NCBI RefSeq assembly: GCF_949628265.1
Contig: NC_088789.1
Location: 31,427,883 to 31,491,882, forward strand
Length of the DNA stretch: 64,000 bases
DNA from: Cloeon dipterum
Lineage: Eukaryota > Arthropoda > Insecta > Ephemeroptera > Baetidae
Direction: 5' to 3'
Position numbers and translations under genes: made by a program. Below the pieces are notes generated by a model. It made no database searches, was not told the origin of the DNA, and saw only the letters and a list, made by a program, of their open reading frames with translations. This document shows positions 47,890 through 61,073 of this stretch, piece after piece; within the stretch, counting starts at the first letter, position 1; each line of letters opens with the position of its first letter.

Positions 47890-50800
47890 ATGGAAACGGA
47901 AGGAAATTATTTCGCGTACTGTTTGGACACGAACACCAAAAAAAATTACTTCATTGTACCGTCTAAGTATTTGAAACCAAGAGCAAATGCAAGACATTCG
48001 AATCCAGGAGTTGCCTGGGACACCCTTGGACAAGAATTCTGGGGAGGTGTGTTCCAATCAGCATGGCACGTGTCTTTGGAGGTTGACCTTGACGATGGGT
48101 CCTTCCTGGACCAGACACCCAAGACTGACGCAGATTTTGAGCACTTGCTGACCGAGGCAGAGTACAAAGAATGTCTCGTTCTTGCCACTGCTTCCTCTGT
48201 CCAAGAACTGCAACAGTACGTTGGAACGTGCAACATCAAAGTTCCAAAAAAATACCGACGGTTGGATTTTTCCGACGCTTCAGGAAGTCAACAACACGAC
48301 GAGTCGCAGCAGGTATACATCAATTAGAGTTTGTTTTTATTTAAAACACTGTTATTGTAAGTCCTGAATTGATCTTGACGTCTAGAACTTGAAACTTGAA
48401 ACTTATGAGAAAATGATCAAAAAAGACTATCTACGAAAATGTTTCTGCAGAATGAAAAGCGATTATGGAGTAGCGAATGCAATCAGCAAACAAAAAATGA
48501 GGATTTCTCAACGGCATCAAAAAGCTTGGAAAAGCCAAACTCCACCTCAAAAAATGTTTCTACAGGAGCAACTCCTTTCGTTACGCCAATTGTATTCGAA
48601 GATCCGATCGAGTCGCATGATGACTCAGAGAATGAGATAGGTAATTACTTTTTAATGTGTGTTTACTAGAAAGGTTTCTATTTGAGTTGTGAGGAAATAA
48701 TTATTGCTAATAATTTTTTCCAGACTATTCGCACATTCGGTCTGAAGGAGTAGCTAACCTAGGATTTTTTGAATATGAAATAGATGGAAAAGTCAATAGA
48801 CAAAACGCAGACAAGTAATTATCCAGACTTCCAGAGTTAATTTATAATTTGAAACTAATGTCGCTATTTCAAGTGTTTGTGTCTTAGTCATTCACTACGA
48901 TTTCATAAATGATCCGCTGTTCCGAAACGGAGACGCCTCTGACATAGACAACCTCAAGACTTCTCTCGGGAAAAACCGAAATTGCAATTTCCGTGACATT
49001 CTGTCACCGAGCAAAAAGACTTTGCTCAAACTTCTCAGCGATCGAGAAAAGCTTTTGCGGTTTTTCAACTTACAAGGTGAAACACATTAAATTTAAAATT
49101 CATGTATGCTCATTTTCTTTTGTTCAGACGAAGTGCCCTCTGTTTTCATGCTTTTCTTTCTCTCTCATGGGACTGTAAACGGAGAAATATGGACCAACCA
49201 TTTCGATAGGGAAACCAATAACCGCGTGTCTTTCACAACAGATGAAGTCTTTGACTCATTACAGAAGCTACAGAGATTCGACCAATGTTTGAAAGTCGTG
49301 AATTTTGGGGTAAGTTTCAAAAACACAATATCTATAATTTATATTTGAGAGTTTTTCAGTGTTACATAAAAGTATTATTCCATGTTTCAGTCATGTCGGG
49401 GGTCCTTGTACGATTCTAAGTTTTGCTCGAAGAATTCATTAGAAAACTATGAAAACAAGAATTCCTGTAGAATAACCAGTCACCCGGGAATGCACAACTG
49501 TGTCGTGTTCTATTCGACAGTAGAAAGTAAGTTTTTACGGCAACGATTGCTTCTTTCGTTAAATTAATCTATTTTTAAACATTGTTACAGCGACATTAGC
49601 AAATACTGATGGGAGTGGTTCATGGTTTGTAAAAAACATCTGCACAAGTCTGAACGAAGCAATTGACGAGCCCTTGTTGAATTTCTTCACAATTGTTCAG
49701 AGTCGAATGCATCAAACGTCATGCAAATTTACGACTTTTGATAAAAATATTCCTTTGGGGCAGACACCAGAGCTCAAAATGTTTACACAAGACAGAAAAT
49801 TCTTAATCTCAAAGTGAGTGTCGTAAATAAACGGACAATGTCAATAATAAACAACCGTAGATGACTCTTCTTATATCTTTTAATGATCTTGTTAATAATC
49901 AGTATAACAAATTCACACGACAATTTTTTTCAGGACGACAATCGCAGCAAAACCTTTTTCAAACACTGATGGGTCTGGTAACGTGAGCAAGGTCTCAAAT
50001 GAAATACTTTCCAGAGAGTTCTCCTGGAAATCGAATGAAGGACAAGATATCAGGGGTCGCAAAGGTTTCATTTTATCCTTGGCCCAAAACAAACAAGTGC
50101 AAGAAGTGAAAAGAGCTCTTCATAAACTAGACTTCCATATCAGAGACTGGTCTCTTAGCAGTTTGTCCAAGGACTTTTATTTTAAAATGGGTGAGTTTCA
50201 AAACAGAGAAATTATTAAATTTGGTTTAATTATGGTATTACAGTTTCCGAGTTGGAACCAGACGTGGGCTGCATTTTGACCTGCATATTTGGCCCTGTGT
50301 GTGTAAACAAACACAAAGAGGTTTGCGTGCGCGTGCAAAAGGGTCAAGAGATTCCAATCAAGGACATCCTACACAGTTTGGTCGGCCCAAAAAACGATAA
50401 ATTGATAGGAAAGCCGAAAATTCTGTTCGTTGTTAACGTGGAAGCACCACAAACGGACAATGTAAGCCATTCTCCAACTGATGCAAAAGATATTAGAGTT
50501 TGATAAATATCTCTTTATTTATAGATCCCCGTGCCAATGAAAGATTTACGAGTCGATGCTACAAACCACAGTGGCTGGCTGGTGTTGATTCTAAAATTTG
50601 AAGGTAATTTTTAAATAGTTGCATGTCTCCAAGGCATTAATAAATGAATTCTCTCACATAGATGCATTAGAGAAGTTGATTGAACTTCTGGGAAATATTG
50701 GGGGAAAAAGCCTGCAAGAACATCTGGGGCCTCTGCTAACTCGTGAGTCCAATATAGAGGAGATGGTTCTTCTCAATTCTACTTTGCAGTATCTCTTGAC

Positions 50801-53800
50801 ATTTCCTACTTGGCCAAGAACATTTGTCAAACCAGATTTTGCACTAAAAAAAACTGAAATCCCCCGTGGCGAAATGAGTAGATTTAAATATTTAATGGGA
50901 TATCCTTTTGAGGAGAAGATTGATTTTAAAACATTAATAGGAATGGCCAAACAATTGTTTGAGGAAAACAAAAATAAGATAGAGCTTCAGACAAAGAGTC
51001 ATCAAAACAAAACAAAATCTTCAAGTGAGGATGAACCTTTGATAATATCACTCAAAAACATAAAAGCTTTCTCTACACCGAGTGATTCATCTGATGCGAG
51101 CTATTTTTGGATATTTAATTCAGTTGCTGGAGCAGGCAAATCGACCGTACTCGTAGAAATGGCGCACCAACTCGCAAAAATTGTTGAAGGGTTTCAATTA
51201 CTGCTGATTCCTCTAAAAAAACATTATCGGTACTTACGTGAAATGCCACTACATAACGTGAATGAAGTCAATTTCCTCGCCAAAACAACTTGCAATTCTC
51301 ATGACGACATCAACAACTGGATAAAGAAGAGAGAAGTTATTGTTTTCCTCGACGGTTTTGACGAAGTGTGCCCAGATTACAGAGAAAAAATCATCAAAAT
51401 TTTGATCGCATTGAATAATGCAAGAGTCCCACTCTTCATCGGAACCAGGCCTCATGAATTGCACCACATTCAAGAAAGAATAAAAAACTCGACGATAGTT
51501 GAGATTGAAGCCCTGGATGAAGAGAAGCAAATCAAGTTTCTGAAGAAAGTGGCAGGAAAGAAAGAGGAAGAAATCAAACAATTGAGGACAAACTTCAAAG
51601 ACAAACACATTCTGGGAAACCCACTCTATCTCAAATTGTTGGCGGAGTACAAAGGTGATGGAAACTTGTATGACATCTTTGACAAGATAGTGCGGAACAA
51701 AGTGCAAATTTGTTTGAAGAGAGAAAACGGAGGTAACGATGTTGGAGAGGAGGCAATTAAAAATTCATTGAAATTCATACAATTGGTGGCCTCTCGTTTC
51801 TTAACAGGAGTGAAGATCGACCAAGGCAGTGTTACTAAAGAAGCATTGGAGAAGATCAACGCTTTTGGAGTTGTGACATACTGCAATGAAAGAGTCGATT
51901 TCACTCACCAAACATTTGCAGAATTTCTTACCGCTCAAAAATTTATATACGACTTAATAAATCCAGTAGCTGAAGAAGTGCCCTTGTTCAACGATGAATT
52001 GGTGCAGTGCAGGAAGTTCGTTGACCTTTTCTTTTCTATGGAAAAGGGGAAGGACGCGACTTACTTTGATTCCTTTACGAATTGGGCAGCTAAATCAACC
52101 AGCCGTTTAAATATGGTCATAAAAATATGTGGAGAGAACTTGAGAGAAATGTTCAAGTTTCTCAAGCCAGCTGATTTCTCATTAAAAGATAACAACGGTA
52201 AAAACGCTTTGCACTTCGCATTACGGCACCTTGAGATGGTCAAGTTGGTGCACCAAAAAAATAGCGAGTTGGCGACCGAAACAACCAACACTGGAGAAAG
52301 CAGCCTCCACCTGGCGATTGATGACTACAAATGCAGCGAAGAAGTGGCTCTTTGGATCTTGAAAAACACTGAGGTGGGTAAAAATGCTGAAACTAAATTG
52401 AATTACGCAACGCTTCTGCTGGCTTGTGAAAGAAAAAAATGGGAAGTAGCAGCCCAGCTTGTAACGAAGCACAATATTGAAGTAAATGATCAAAATAAAT
52501 CATGTGGAAAATCCATTTTTCAGTACGCCGTCCAGTCGAATAACACCGATTTAGTGCAAGGACTTCTTGATAGGGGCTCCAATGTGAATTCAAAAGATAA
52601 TTATGGAGTAACAGCCCTTCATCTAGCAGCTGGATCGAATGGAAACTCAGAAATTGTGAAAATTTTGCTTGAAAAAGGTGCCAAAGTAAACGCACAAAAC
52701 AAAGACAAACAAACTGCATTGCATTACGCCGCAGAAAATAACGAAGTTAAAGAAGTGGTCCAAAAGCTGCTAGAACACGGCGCCGACGTTAATTCACAAG
52801 ACGAAGAAGGAAACACAGCTCTTCATCTAGCTGCTATGTCATACGAAAAAAACGAAATTGTGAATATTTTGCTTGAAAATGGTGCCGAATTAAACTTACA
52901 AAACAATGAAAAACAAACTGCATTACATTACGCCTTCGAAAATTTAGAAGATATGGATGATACAGAAGTGATACAAAAGCTGCTAGAACACGGTGCCGAC
53001 GTTAATTCACAAGACGAAGAAGGAAACACAGCTCTTCACCTAGCAGCTAGATCATATTTAAATCCAGAAATAGTGAAAAAAATTATTACGAAAGGTGCTA
53101 AAGTAGACTTACAGAACAATGAAAAACGAACTGCATTGCATTACGCCGCTGGAAATCACAAAGATACAGAAGTAGTGCAAAAGATTATTGAATGCTGCAT
53201 CGACATAAATTTACAAGACAAAGAAGGATTCACAGCGCTTCACCTAGCAGCAAGGTCAAATAGAAACCCTGAAATTGTGAAAATTTTGCTCGAAAATGGT
53301 GCCAAGGTAAACTTAACAGACAATAAAAAACGAAGTGCATTGCATCACGCCTTTAAAAATGACGAAGTTACAGAAGTGGTTCAAAAATTACTAGAATGCG
53401 GTGCTGACGTTAACCTTCAAGATGAAGAAGGAATCACAGCTCTTCACCTAGCAGCTAAATCAAATGAAAACCCAGAAATTGTACAGATTTTGCTTGAAAA
53501 AAGTGCCAAAATAAACGAATTAGAAAATGATAAATGGACCGCATTGCATTTTGCCGCTAAATTTAACAAAGCTCCAGAAATTATCCAAATGTTTCTAGAA
53601 AAAGGTGCCAACATTAATTCACGAAGTAAACAAGGATCAACGGCCCTTCACCAAGCCGCTGGTTGGAACCCAAATCCAGAAATAGTGAACATTTTGCTTA
53701 AAAATGGTGCAAAAGTAAATGAACTAGACAATGATGAACGGACCGCACTCGATTTTGCCGCTAAAAGTAACCCAGTTGCCAAAGTGGTCCAAACGTTGCT

Positions 53801-56372
53801 GGAAAACGGCGCTGACATTCACTCACGAAGTCAACAAGGGTCATCGCCCCTTCACCAAGCCGCAGGTTGGAACAAAAACCCTGAAATAGTGAAGATTTTG
53901 CTGGATAAAGGTGCAAAAATAAACGCAGTAGACAATAAAAAATGGACTCCACTGCATTTGGCCGCTAGATATAACGCAGCTTCAGATATTGTCCAAATGC
54001 TGCTCGAAAACGGTGCCGACGTTCATTTACAAAGTCAAGGAGAATTAACAGCCCTTCACCTAGCTGCTGGATCTAGTGGAAACCCAGAAATAGTGCAATC
54101 TTTGCTCCTTAAAGGCGCCAAAGTAGATGCGCAAGACGCGAATTATTGGACCGCACTGCATCACGCCGCTAAAAGTAACCCAGTTGCCAAAGTGGTCCAA
54201 ACGTTGCTGGAAAACGGCGCTGACATTCATTCACGAAGTAAACAAGGATCATCGGCCCTTCACCAAGCCGCTGGGTGGAACAAAAACCCGGAAATAGTGA
54301 AAATTTTGCTGGATAAAGGTGCAAAAATAAACGCAGTAGACAATAAAAAATGGACTCCACTGCATTTGGCCGCTAGATATAACGCAGCTTCAGATATTGT
54401 CCAAATGCTGCTCGAAAACGGCGCTGACGTTCATTTACAAAGTCAAGGAGAATTAACAGCCCTTCACCTAGCTGCTGGATTTAATGAAAACCCAGAAATA
54501 GTGCAATCTTTGCTCCATAAAGGCGCCAAAGTAGATGCGCAAGACGAGGATATTTGGACCGCACTGCACCACGCCGCTAAAAGTAACCCAGTTGCCGAAG
54601 TTGTCCAAATGTTGCTGGAAAACGGCGCTGACGTTCATTTACAAAGTCAAGGAGAATTAACAGCCCTTCACCTAGCTGCTGGATTTAATGAAAACCCAGA
54701 AATAGTGCAATCTTTGCTCCATAAAGGCGCCAAAGTAGATGCGCAAGACGAGGATAATTGGACCGCACTGCACCACGCCGCTAAAAGTAACCCAGTTGCC
54801 GAAGTTGTCCAAATGTTGCTGGAAAACGGCGCTGACGTTCATTTACAAAGTCAAGGAGAATTAACAGCCCTTCACCTAGCTGCTGGATTTAATGAAAACC
54901 CAGAAATAGTGCAATCTTTGCTCCATAAAGGCGCCAAAGTAGATGCGCAAGACGAGGATAATTGGACCGCACTGCATCACGCCGCTAAAAGTAACCCAGT
55001 TGCCGAAGTGGTCCAAACGTTGCTGGAAAACGGCGCTGACATTCGTTCACGATGTCAACAAGGATCAACGGCCCTTCACCAAGCCGCTGGGTGGAACAAA
55101 AACCCGGAAATAGTGAAAATTTTGCTTCAAAATGATGCAAAAATAAATGAACTAGACAATGATGAATGGACCGCACTGCATTTTGCCGCTAAATTTAACC
55201 AAGCTCCAGAAATTATCCAAACATTGCTGGAAAATGGCGCTGACATTCATTCACAATGTGAAGAAGGATTAACGGCCCTTCACCAAGCCGCTGGGTGGAA
55301 CAAAAACCCGGAAGTAGTGAAAATTTTGCTGGATAAAGGTGCAAAAATAAACGCAGTAGACAATAAAAAATTGACTCCACTGCATGTGGCCGCTAGATAT
55401 AATCCAGCTTCAGATATTGTCCGAATGCTGCTCGAAAACGGCGCTAACGTTCATTTACAATGTCAAGGAGAATTAACAGCCCTTCACCTAGTTGCTGGAT
55501 CTAGTGAAAACCCAGAAATAGTGCAATCTTTGCTCCATAAAGGCTCCAAAGTAGATGCGCAAGATAAGAATAATTGGACCGCACTGCATCACGCCGCTAA
55601 AAGTAACCCAGTTGCCGAAGTTGTCCAAACGTTGCTGGAAAACGGCGCTGAAATTCATTCACGAAGTCAACAAGGATCAACGGCCCTTCACCAAGCCGCT
55701 GGTTGGAACCCAAATCCAGAAATAGTCAAGATTTTGCTTAAAAATGGTGCAAAAGTAAATGAACTAGACAATGATGAATGGACCCCACTGCATTTTGCCG
55801 CTAAATTTAACCAAGCTCCAGAAATTATCCAAACATTGCTGGAAAACGGCGCTGACATTCATTCACGATGCAAACAAGGATCAACGGCCCTTCACCATGC
55901 CGCTGGGTGGAACAAAAACCCGGAAATAGTGAAAACTTTACTTGATAAAGGTGCAAAAATTAACGCAGTAGACTATAAAAATTGGACTCCACTGCATTCG
56001 GCCGCTAGATATAACGCAGCTTCAGATATTGTCCGAATGCTGCTCGAAAACGGCGCCGACATTCATTTACAAAGTCAAGGAGAATTGACGGCACTTCACC
56101 TAGCTGCTGGATTTAATGAAAACCCAGAAATAGTGGAAGCTTTACTTCCAAAAATTGCCGAGATAAATTTAGAAAATGCTCTTGGAGAGACTGCTTTATT
56201 TCTAGCGGCAAAGCATAATCGAGTGAAAGAAGTGGTTCAAAAACTGCTCGACCATGGTGCCAAAGTAAATGAAATGATTAGGAATGACAAAGAATGTGTC
56301 GGTGTATTACGTAAAATGAAGGTCAACTCTGAAGTTCTTAAAATACTAAATGAAAATGACTCTGATGTATAG
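47890..56372 (+). CDS. Caspase / pseudocaspase / NACHT / ankyrin-repeat protein, copy 2 (2570 aa)
   Basis: Eleven exons: 47890-48312, 48451-48640, 48724-48814, 48874-49076, 49128-49309, 49391-49526, 49591-49813, 49934-50190, 50244-50461, 50525-50603, 50662-56372. Every intron is GT-AG and exon lengths equal those of copy 1 or differ by multiples of three. Key residues are kept: H316 in SHG, C365 in SCRG, GSGSWF in p10, Walker A K827, Walker B D898. The second caspase-like region again lacks the catalytic pair. About 40 ankyrin repeats follow. Differences from copy 1: the duplicated exon 2 is absent, the Ser/Asp repeat is not expanded, there are two fewer ankyrin repeats in a different order, and the N-terminal 100 residues are more diverged than the caspase domain. 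The C-terminal 70 residues are nearly identical. Inferred to be a paralogous NLR-like receptor with its own protease module, possibly with different ligand range. Confidence 0.85.
48874..49813 (+). other. Caspase domain (p20 + p10) coding region, gene 2
   Basis: Exons 4-7. It keeps RNGDASDI, FFLSHG, FGSCRGS, YSTVE and GSGSWF, and the same LAN in place of SWR as gene 1. The sequence between p20 helices differs (for example DNLKTSLGKNRN against KFLKNVFRENRN), while the catalytic blocks are unchanged. Confidence 0.85.
49934..50603 (+). other. Second, degenerate caspase-like domain coding region, gene 2
   Basis: Exons 8-10. It shows the same LIGKPKILFVVNVEAP and CIFGP blocks as gene 1. One extra Met codon lies in exon 10 (PVPMKDL). 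Retention of an open, nearly unchanged domain without catalytic residues in both paralogues argues for a structural or regulatory role. Confidence 0.6.
51095..51955 (+). other. NACHT NTPase domain coding region, gene 2
   Basis: Walker A GAGKST with Lys codon at 51138, Walker B LDGFDE with Asp codon at 51351, GTRP at about 51441, and FTHQTFAEFLTAQ at about 51900-51940. Confidence 0.88.
52190..56290 (+). repeat. Ankyrin repeat array, gene 2 (about 40 repeats, 204-bp quantum)
   Basis: Same two-type alternation as gene 1. The segment caaagtcaaggagaattaac recurs near 54029, 54437, 54641 and 54845, and a near-copy near 55457 and 56069; all spacings are multiples of 204 bp (408, 204, 204, 612, 612). 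Three consecutive 204-bp units at about 54430-54990 are almost identical. Confidence 0.9.
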
Positions 56373-57890
56373 TAGAATGATCGAAATGACTGTTACGTAT
56401 TTTGTTTGTTCACAAGAGTGCGCAGGATATCCATACCAGAATAATTGTAAATGGCAAAAAAACATCTATAGTTTGCCACACAATTGCAGAGAAGAAACAA
56501 TTTTTTAATCTGCAATTTGAAATGAGAAGCACAAAGGCCAGATATTTGCAAAGCTACTATTATTGTATTATAATATCAAACACAAATAAACTTTTCTAAT
56601 TATGTACTATTGATGCATTTATGTACTAATATTTAGTGTATAGCATTATTAACAATTAATCATAAAGACATATTGCCTTATAGAGAAATAAAAATTACTT
56701 CAAAATAATAAATAGGTTGCTAGTATATTTTGATTTGTATCAAATTTAATACAATAATAAGTAAATATTTTTATATAATAGCATACAAATGTACATGTGT
56801 TTCATTAAAATATTTTCTTAAATGAATAATTGATTTTTAATTAATTTTTATTTCCCTTAAGAATGTATTATTACACTGTGACACATTGCTGAGAATATTC
56901 AAAATTAACCCTTTCGCACGGAAAGAGATGTCATTTCAGCTTGAATAATTTAGATTTAGATTGAAAAAATGCTTTCCTTCGTAAAATTGGTTTATATTTA
57001 ATTTTATAGCTATATTTGTTTGCTCGAAAAGGGATTTCATTCACTATCGAATCACCAATTAACACTGATTGAACTTGAAGTGAGTAAACACAGATAAAAA
57101 TATCTTTATTTTAATAAAAGTAGATCGCATATTTCATGCAAGTTTTGATTGAGATTCGAAGTGTTTATCTCATAAAACTAAAATATTTCATAAACAGTCG
57201 CTACATTATACTTTTAGCTGTCATTTAAAGATTTTCTCAAAGGGTCGGCCACGAGTACACTGGAGGATTTGTTTTAAGGTTAGTACAAAAAGATAATTTT
57301 GAAATTTTATGGCGTAAATGACTGCCAACACTCCTTTTTTATCTCATCTACGATTAAATAGTGATAAATACAAGTTTCAAGCATTTATTGTAAAAATATT
57401 ATTTAATTTAAAAATGTTTTATTTGCTCGTCAAGATGGTGTAACTATATATGTCAATAAATACCCTTATGTTCCAGGTAAAAATGGGTCGATCTGAAGGG
57501 TTGGAGCATTTAGGTTCAATTCAACCAGACATATGACTTCGTAAAGGCTTCAGACGTGTACATTTCCAAATATTAGATCCTGCACTGATTCATTTAATTG
57601 GAATTTTATTGAAATTGTGGAATACATAATGTTTTTAATTAATAATAATTGGTGTGTAGTTTAATACGTGTAAACATACTGAATTTGGCAGTCACTATCA
57701 ATGAGTGTTGTTCATTTTAGTGTCGCATTTCTGCATTGGAACATTTTGCAAAGCATCCTATTTTCCTATTATATGCGTAAGTTTGATGTTGTAATATTTC
57801 TATGAGAACCAATAACTTTAGCGTTGTGTCATCCTATCACTTAGGGGTTGGTTTACTTAACTGGGGAAATCGGTAGTCTTGGGAAGAATA
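56373..57890. other. 3' region of gene 2 and spacer
   Basis: Counterpart of 29772-31300, with the AATAAA at 56687-56692 and the conserved gtcggccacgagtacactgg stretch at about 57243. No gene seen. Confidence 0.5.
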
Positions 57891-59636
57891 AATATTCGCT
57901 TGGGAAGATACTACTAATCGCGGCACTGAACAACCATCGAGAAGTTCAATCAAGGAATTAAGCACACAAATTAATGGTTATCAAAATATTAACTCAATTC
58001 AGATTATTAATAGATATTTTACTTTTGACTTTGCTTTAAAACTCTTACAATACTTGATAGTATTTTGATTTACAATTTAAATCAGACTTTTGTTTACAAT
58101 TTTAGACCTAACCGACCTAACAGTCTTATTAATCAAATGCACAACTTTGTACTTTTAGTTCGTACTTGGAATTCGCTTTAGTAACACAATTTTTAACTCT
58201 GCAATTACAGCGCTTTTGCCTTCACATATTTTACGTTAAAATCCTAACACAACTCATTATCTTTACAATTCTCAGCCTCAAAATCACTGACGCTTAACTT
58301 TTATTCGCTCTACCCACCAGCTCTCACATACAGACTTGCCTTGCGTCAGTTTTCCAAAGAAAACACCACCAACAGCAGCAGAAAAAGAAAAAAGAAATCC
58401 GTCTTTTTCCACTGCTGAATGCCAAGAGCGCGAAAATCGGATTGTGCAGATATTGTCGGTGTGTTCAAATAATTAGTACAAAATATTTGTTCAATTTTTA
58501 AATTCTTTTTACTCATAAATAGATTTAGATAAGGCGTGGTTTTACAATTAGTGTTTTAAATTTGAGATGAGACTTTTTATGATGCGAGTGATGGCTTGGC
58601 GCATCCAGCAGCAGATAGAGAGATTAAATAGAGAGAGATCGGCGGCGACGGCGGCGCAGGTCTGCTCGGCACGTCGGACAGCCCTCCCGGCTCTGCGTGG
58701 ACCGTAAGTTATACAGTAGGCAACAGCCAGGCATAACATTTTTCGTGGTGTTACAGAGAGAAAGGTCACCAAAATTTACTTTCAAAATTAAATGTAATCT
58801 CATTTTAATTAATATTTCACATTAACAGAATTTTAAAGCAAAACTAATTCAGTGTGACCTGCCTGCTTATTGTTAGGTTGGAAATCCACGTTTCTCGCAG
58901 AAAAAAAAGACTAATTCACTACCTGCTACACTTATATGTGCTGAAATCAATTCTTGATGGATAACTTTGCAAAATGATAGAGAATCTCATTTTATTTACT
59001 GCAGGCATTCTCAAAATTTTATTTCCAAATACTTAAGAATTCATGACGAGAAAAAGTTCATTTCTAAAAGCGCCTGCAACGAGAGAGGGAGTGTTGCAGC
59101 AGAGCACAGAGCAGCCAAGATTGTGAATCAAAACGCAAAAAGGCGTAATGTACCAACTGCCCGGTTTAATTTTTGACTGAAGTAAATGTAATTATTTATA
59201 CCATTTTATTTGCGCTCTTATCAAAAAAGAGCATTGCGTTGTTTTTGGAGCCGCGCGCGCGTAAGGAAATAAAAATGAGATAAATCCCAAGCAGAAATAA
59301 CCATTCCGCCAATCAGAAGGCAGCAATCAAGGAGCGCTGAACGCTGATTGGTTGCCTCTAGAAGCATAAGAGGGTTAAGATGAGGAGTTAATATCAAAAC
59401 TCAAATATTATAAAAGGTAACGAACGCAAATTCTTTATAGCTCTCTAAGATAAATAACGAATTAAAAATAATTTAATTTTAAAATGAAAAAATTAACAAA
59501 TAAACCTGATAAAAAAGACAAACCAGTTTCGAATTTTCTACTCCTTGTCGCACTCACCACTGAGAAAAGGGGCGGAGTTGTTGATCAGCAGCTCTGTTTC
59601 TGTTATTATCTTGCAAGCACACAAACACGCGACGCG
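57891..59636. other. Upstream region of zinc-finger gene 3
   Basis: Counterpart of 3087-4834, including the 600-bp stretch missing from cassette 2. The CGG-rich run followed by acc|GTAAGTT is at about 58640-58710. The short conserved frame ending at 59176 is described under 3087-4430. Confidence 0.4.
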
Positions 59637-59644
59637 AGACTTAT
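59637..59644. repeat. Target-site duplication, left (AGACTTAT)
   Basis: Identical to 61004-61011 and present once in the unoccupied paralogous sites. Confidence 0.9.
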
Positions 59645-61003
59645 TAGGGTTGTGACTTTGTGAAAAAAACAATATCAATTATCGATATTTGATATGATAT
59701 TTGAAATATCAATATCACTGATATATCAGCGAAAAAATATCAAAATTTGATATATCAACGATGATATTTCCAGATGATCAAAAAATGGCTGCCGGATGAA
59801 CCGAAACCGGTTATGGCTATTTTTAAGGCTTAAAAACCGATTTTTTAAGCATTTTTCACCGGTTTTATCATATATATCGGTTAAATAAGAAAACATTTGA
59901 AAAATGGCGGTTTTCCGCAGGCATATGGGATGAGTATTCAAATAATTTAAATTTTGCGCGCCTTTAAAACAGATGTTTGAGAAGGGGGTGTGTCGGATCC
60001 CACCATATGGCGCCAAAATTTGCATCTGGCTGCTTTCCCTTCCCCCCTACCCGCCACATGGGTGTCTAATTAATTAATTAATAGCTATTATTAGGTAATA
60101 AATAAAATATTATAATTTAATTGTGCCATTTAAAATTAATTTTTGAGTTTGATGTTTACAATATCAGCTGATAATGTGAGAGCGTCAATTTTTCTTCAAA
60201 TTAAAATATTGGGGTGTTTTTCTCCACATCATAATGTGCTTTTCAACCTTTATCTGGTAATAAATAATTGAGTTTAATAGATACACATAAGAGAAATCAG
60301 AATGAAATTACTTTAAACCGTAGCAGCTGTTTTGTATTAAGTATTTCAATTTTTAATTTGGGGCTATGCCATCATCAGAGCAATTTTCGCAATATTATTT
60401 GCGCTATTTGTACACATTTTGATTGGATTAGTTACAATAAGTTCTTAATTATTCACCATTGAAATCTAAAATCATTGTTTACAAACAATTTGTTACATAT
60501 TATCATTTTAATTCAACAAGTAAAATAAATGTGGTACTGCCAGCTGACAGAGGTCATCTGTGACCGATCAGCTGGCGTGGGTGGCCTTTATTGTTGTCAG
60601 GGTTTTACCTGACCTACCTGACGTTGCTGACCATTGTTTACAAACAATTTAATTTAATTTTCATTCAACACAAAAGCTACTATAAGCTGACCACAGCTGA
60701 GAGATCATCTGTGATCGATCAGCTGAGACATTTTTCGCGCCTTTGTGCATTGCGAAAACTTCAATATCGGTTACGCCCATGTTTGGGGACGGAAAGTACA
60801 GTTTGATCCTAAACTTTTATGCGAAAACCGGCATGAAAAATGCCATCTGTCGGTCAAAAATGTCAACTAATATCAACCTTGATATCCGACTTAGATATCA
60901 ATATCAGCCTGATATGATATATCAAATATCAGCCATGATAACTGATATGATATTTGACATATCAAATTTTTTTGATATATCGATATTGATATTGCCAACC
61001 CTA
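59645..61003. mobile_element. hAT-type non-autonomous transposon, 1359 bp
   Basis: Ends TAGGGTTG (59645-59652) and CAACCCTA (60996-61003) are perfect inverted repeats, and a perfect 8-bp duplication AGACTTAT flanks it (59637-59644 and 61004-61011). The same site occurs once, unoccupied, in cassettes 1 (4835-4842) and 2 (32458-32465). An 8-bp duplication with TAGGG ends is characteristic of hAT elements. Both ends carry dense GATATC/TGATAT subterminal repeats. An internal near-duplication starts at attgtttacaaacaattt (about 60473 and 60632). No transposase frame, so it depends on an element elsewhere. Confidence 0.9.
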
Positions 61004-61011
61004 AGACTTAT
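61004..61011. repeat. Target-site duplication, right (AGACTTAT)
   Basis: Right partner of 59637-59644. Confidence 0.9.
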
Positions 61012-61064
61012 GTAGATGTATTGCTTGCAAACAAAGAACAAAGTAAACAAACGACTTCAGAGAG

Positions 61065-61073
61065 TATAAAAAG
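61065..61073 (+). promoter_or_regulatory. TATA box of zinc-finger gene 3
   Basis: TATAAAAAG, 130 bp before the ATG at 61203. The hAT insertion lies only about 60 bp upstream of it and separates it from the upstream region conserved in the other cassettes. Confidence 0.6.

Larger units (their letters stand above)
31301..57890 (+). repeat. Tandem segmental duplication, cassette 2
   Basis: Second copy of the unit, in the same order and orientation as cassette 1. It is shorter mainly because of a deletion of about 600 bp upstream of the zinc-finger gene (after 31397), a 51-bp deletion inside that gene, and shorter R blocks and ankyrin exon. The zinc-finger coding exon is nearly identical to that of cassette 1, so the duplication is recent or has been homogenised. 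Confidence 0.9.
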
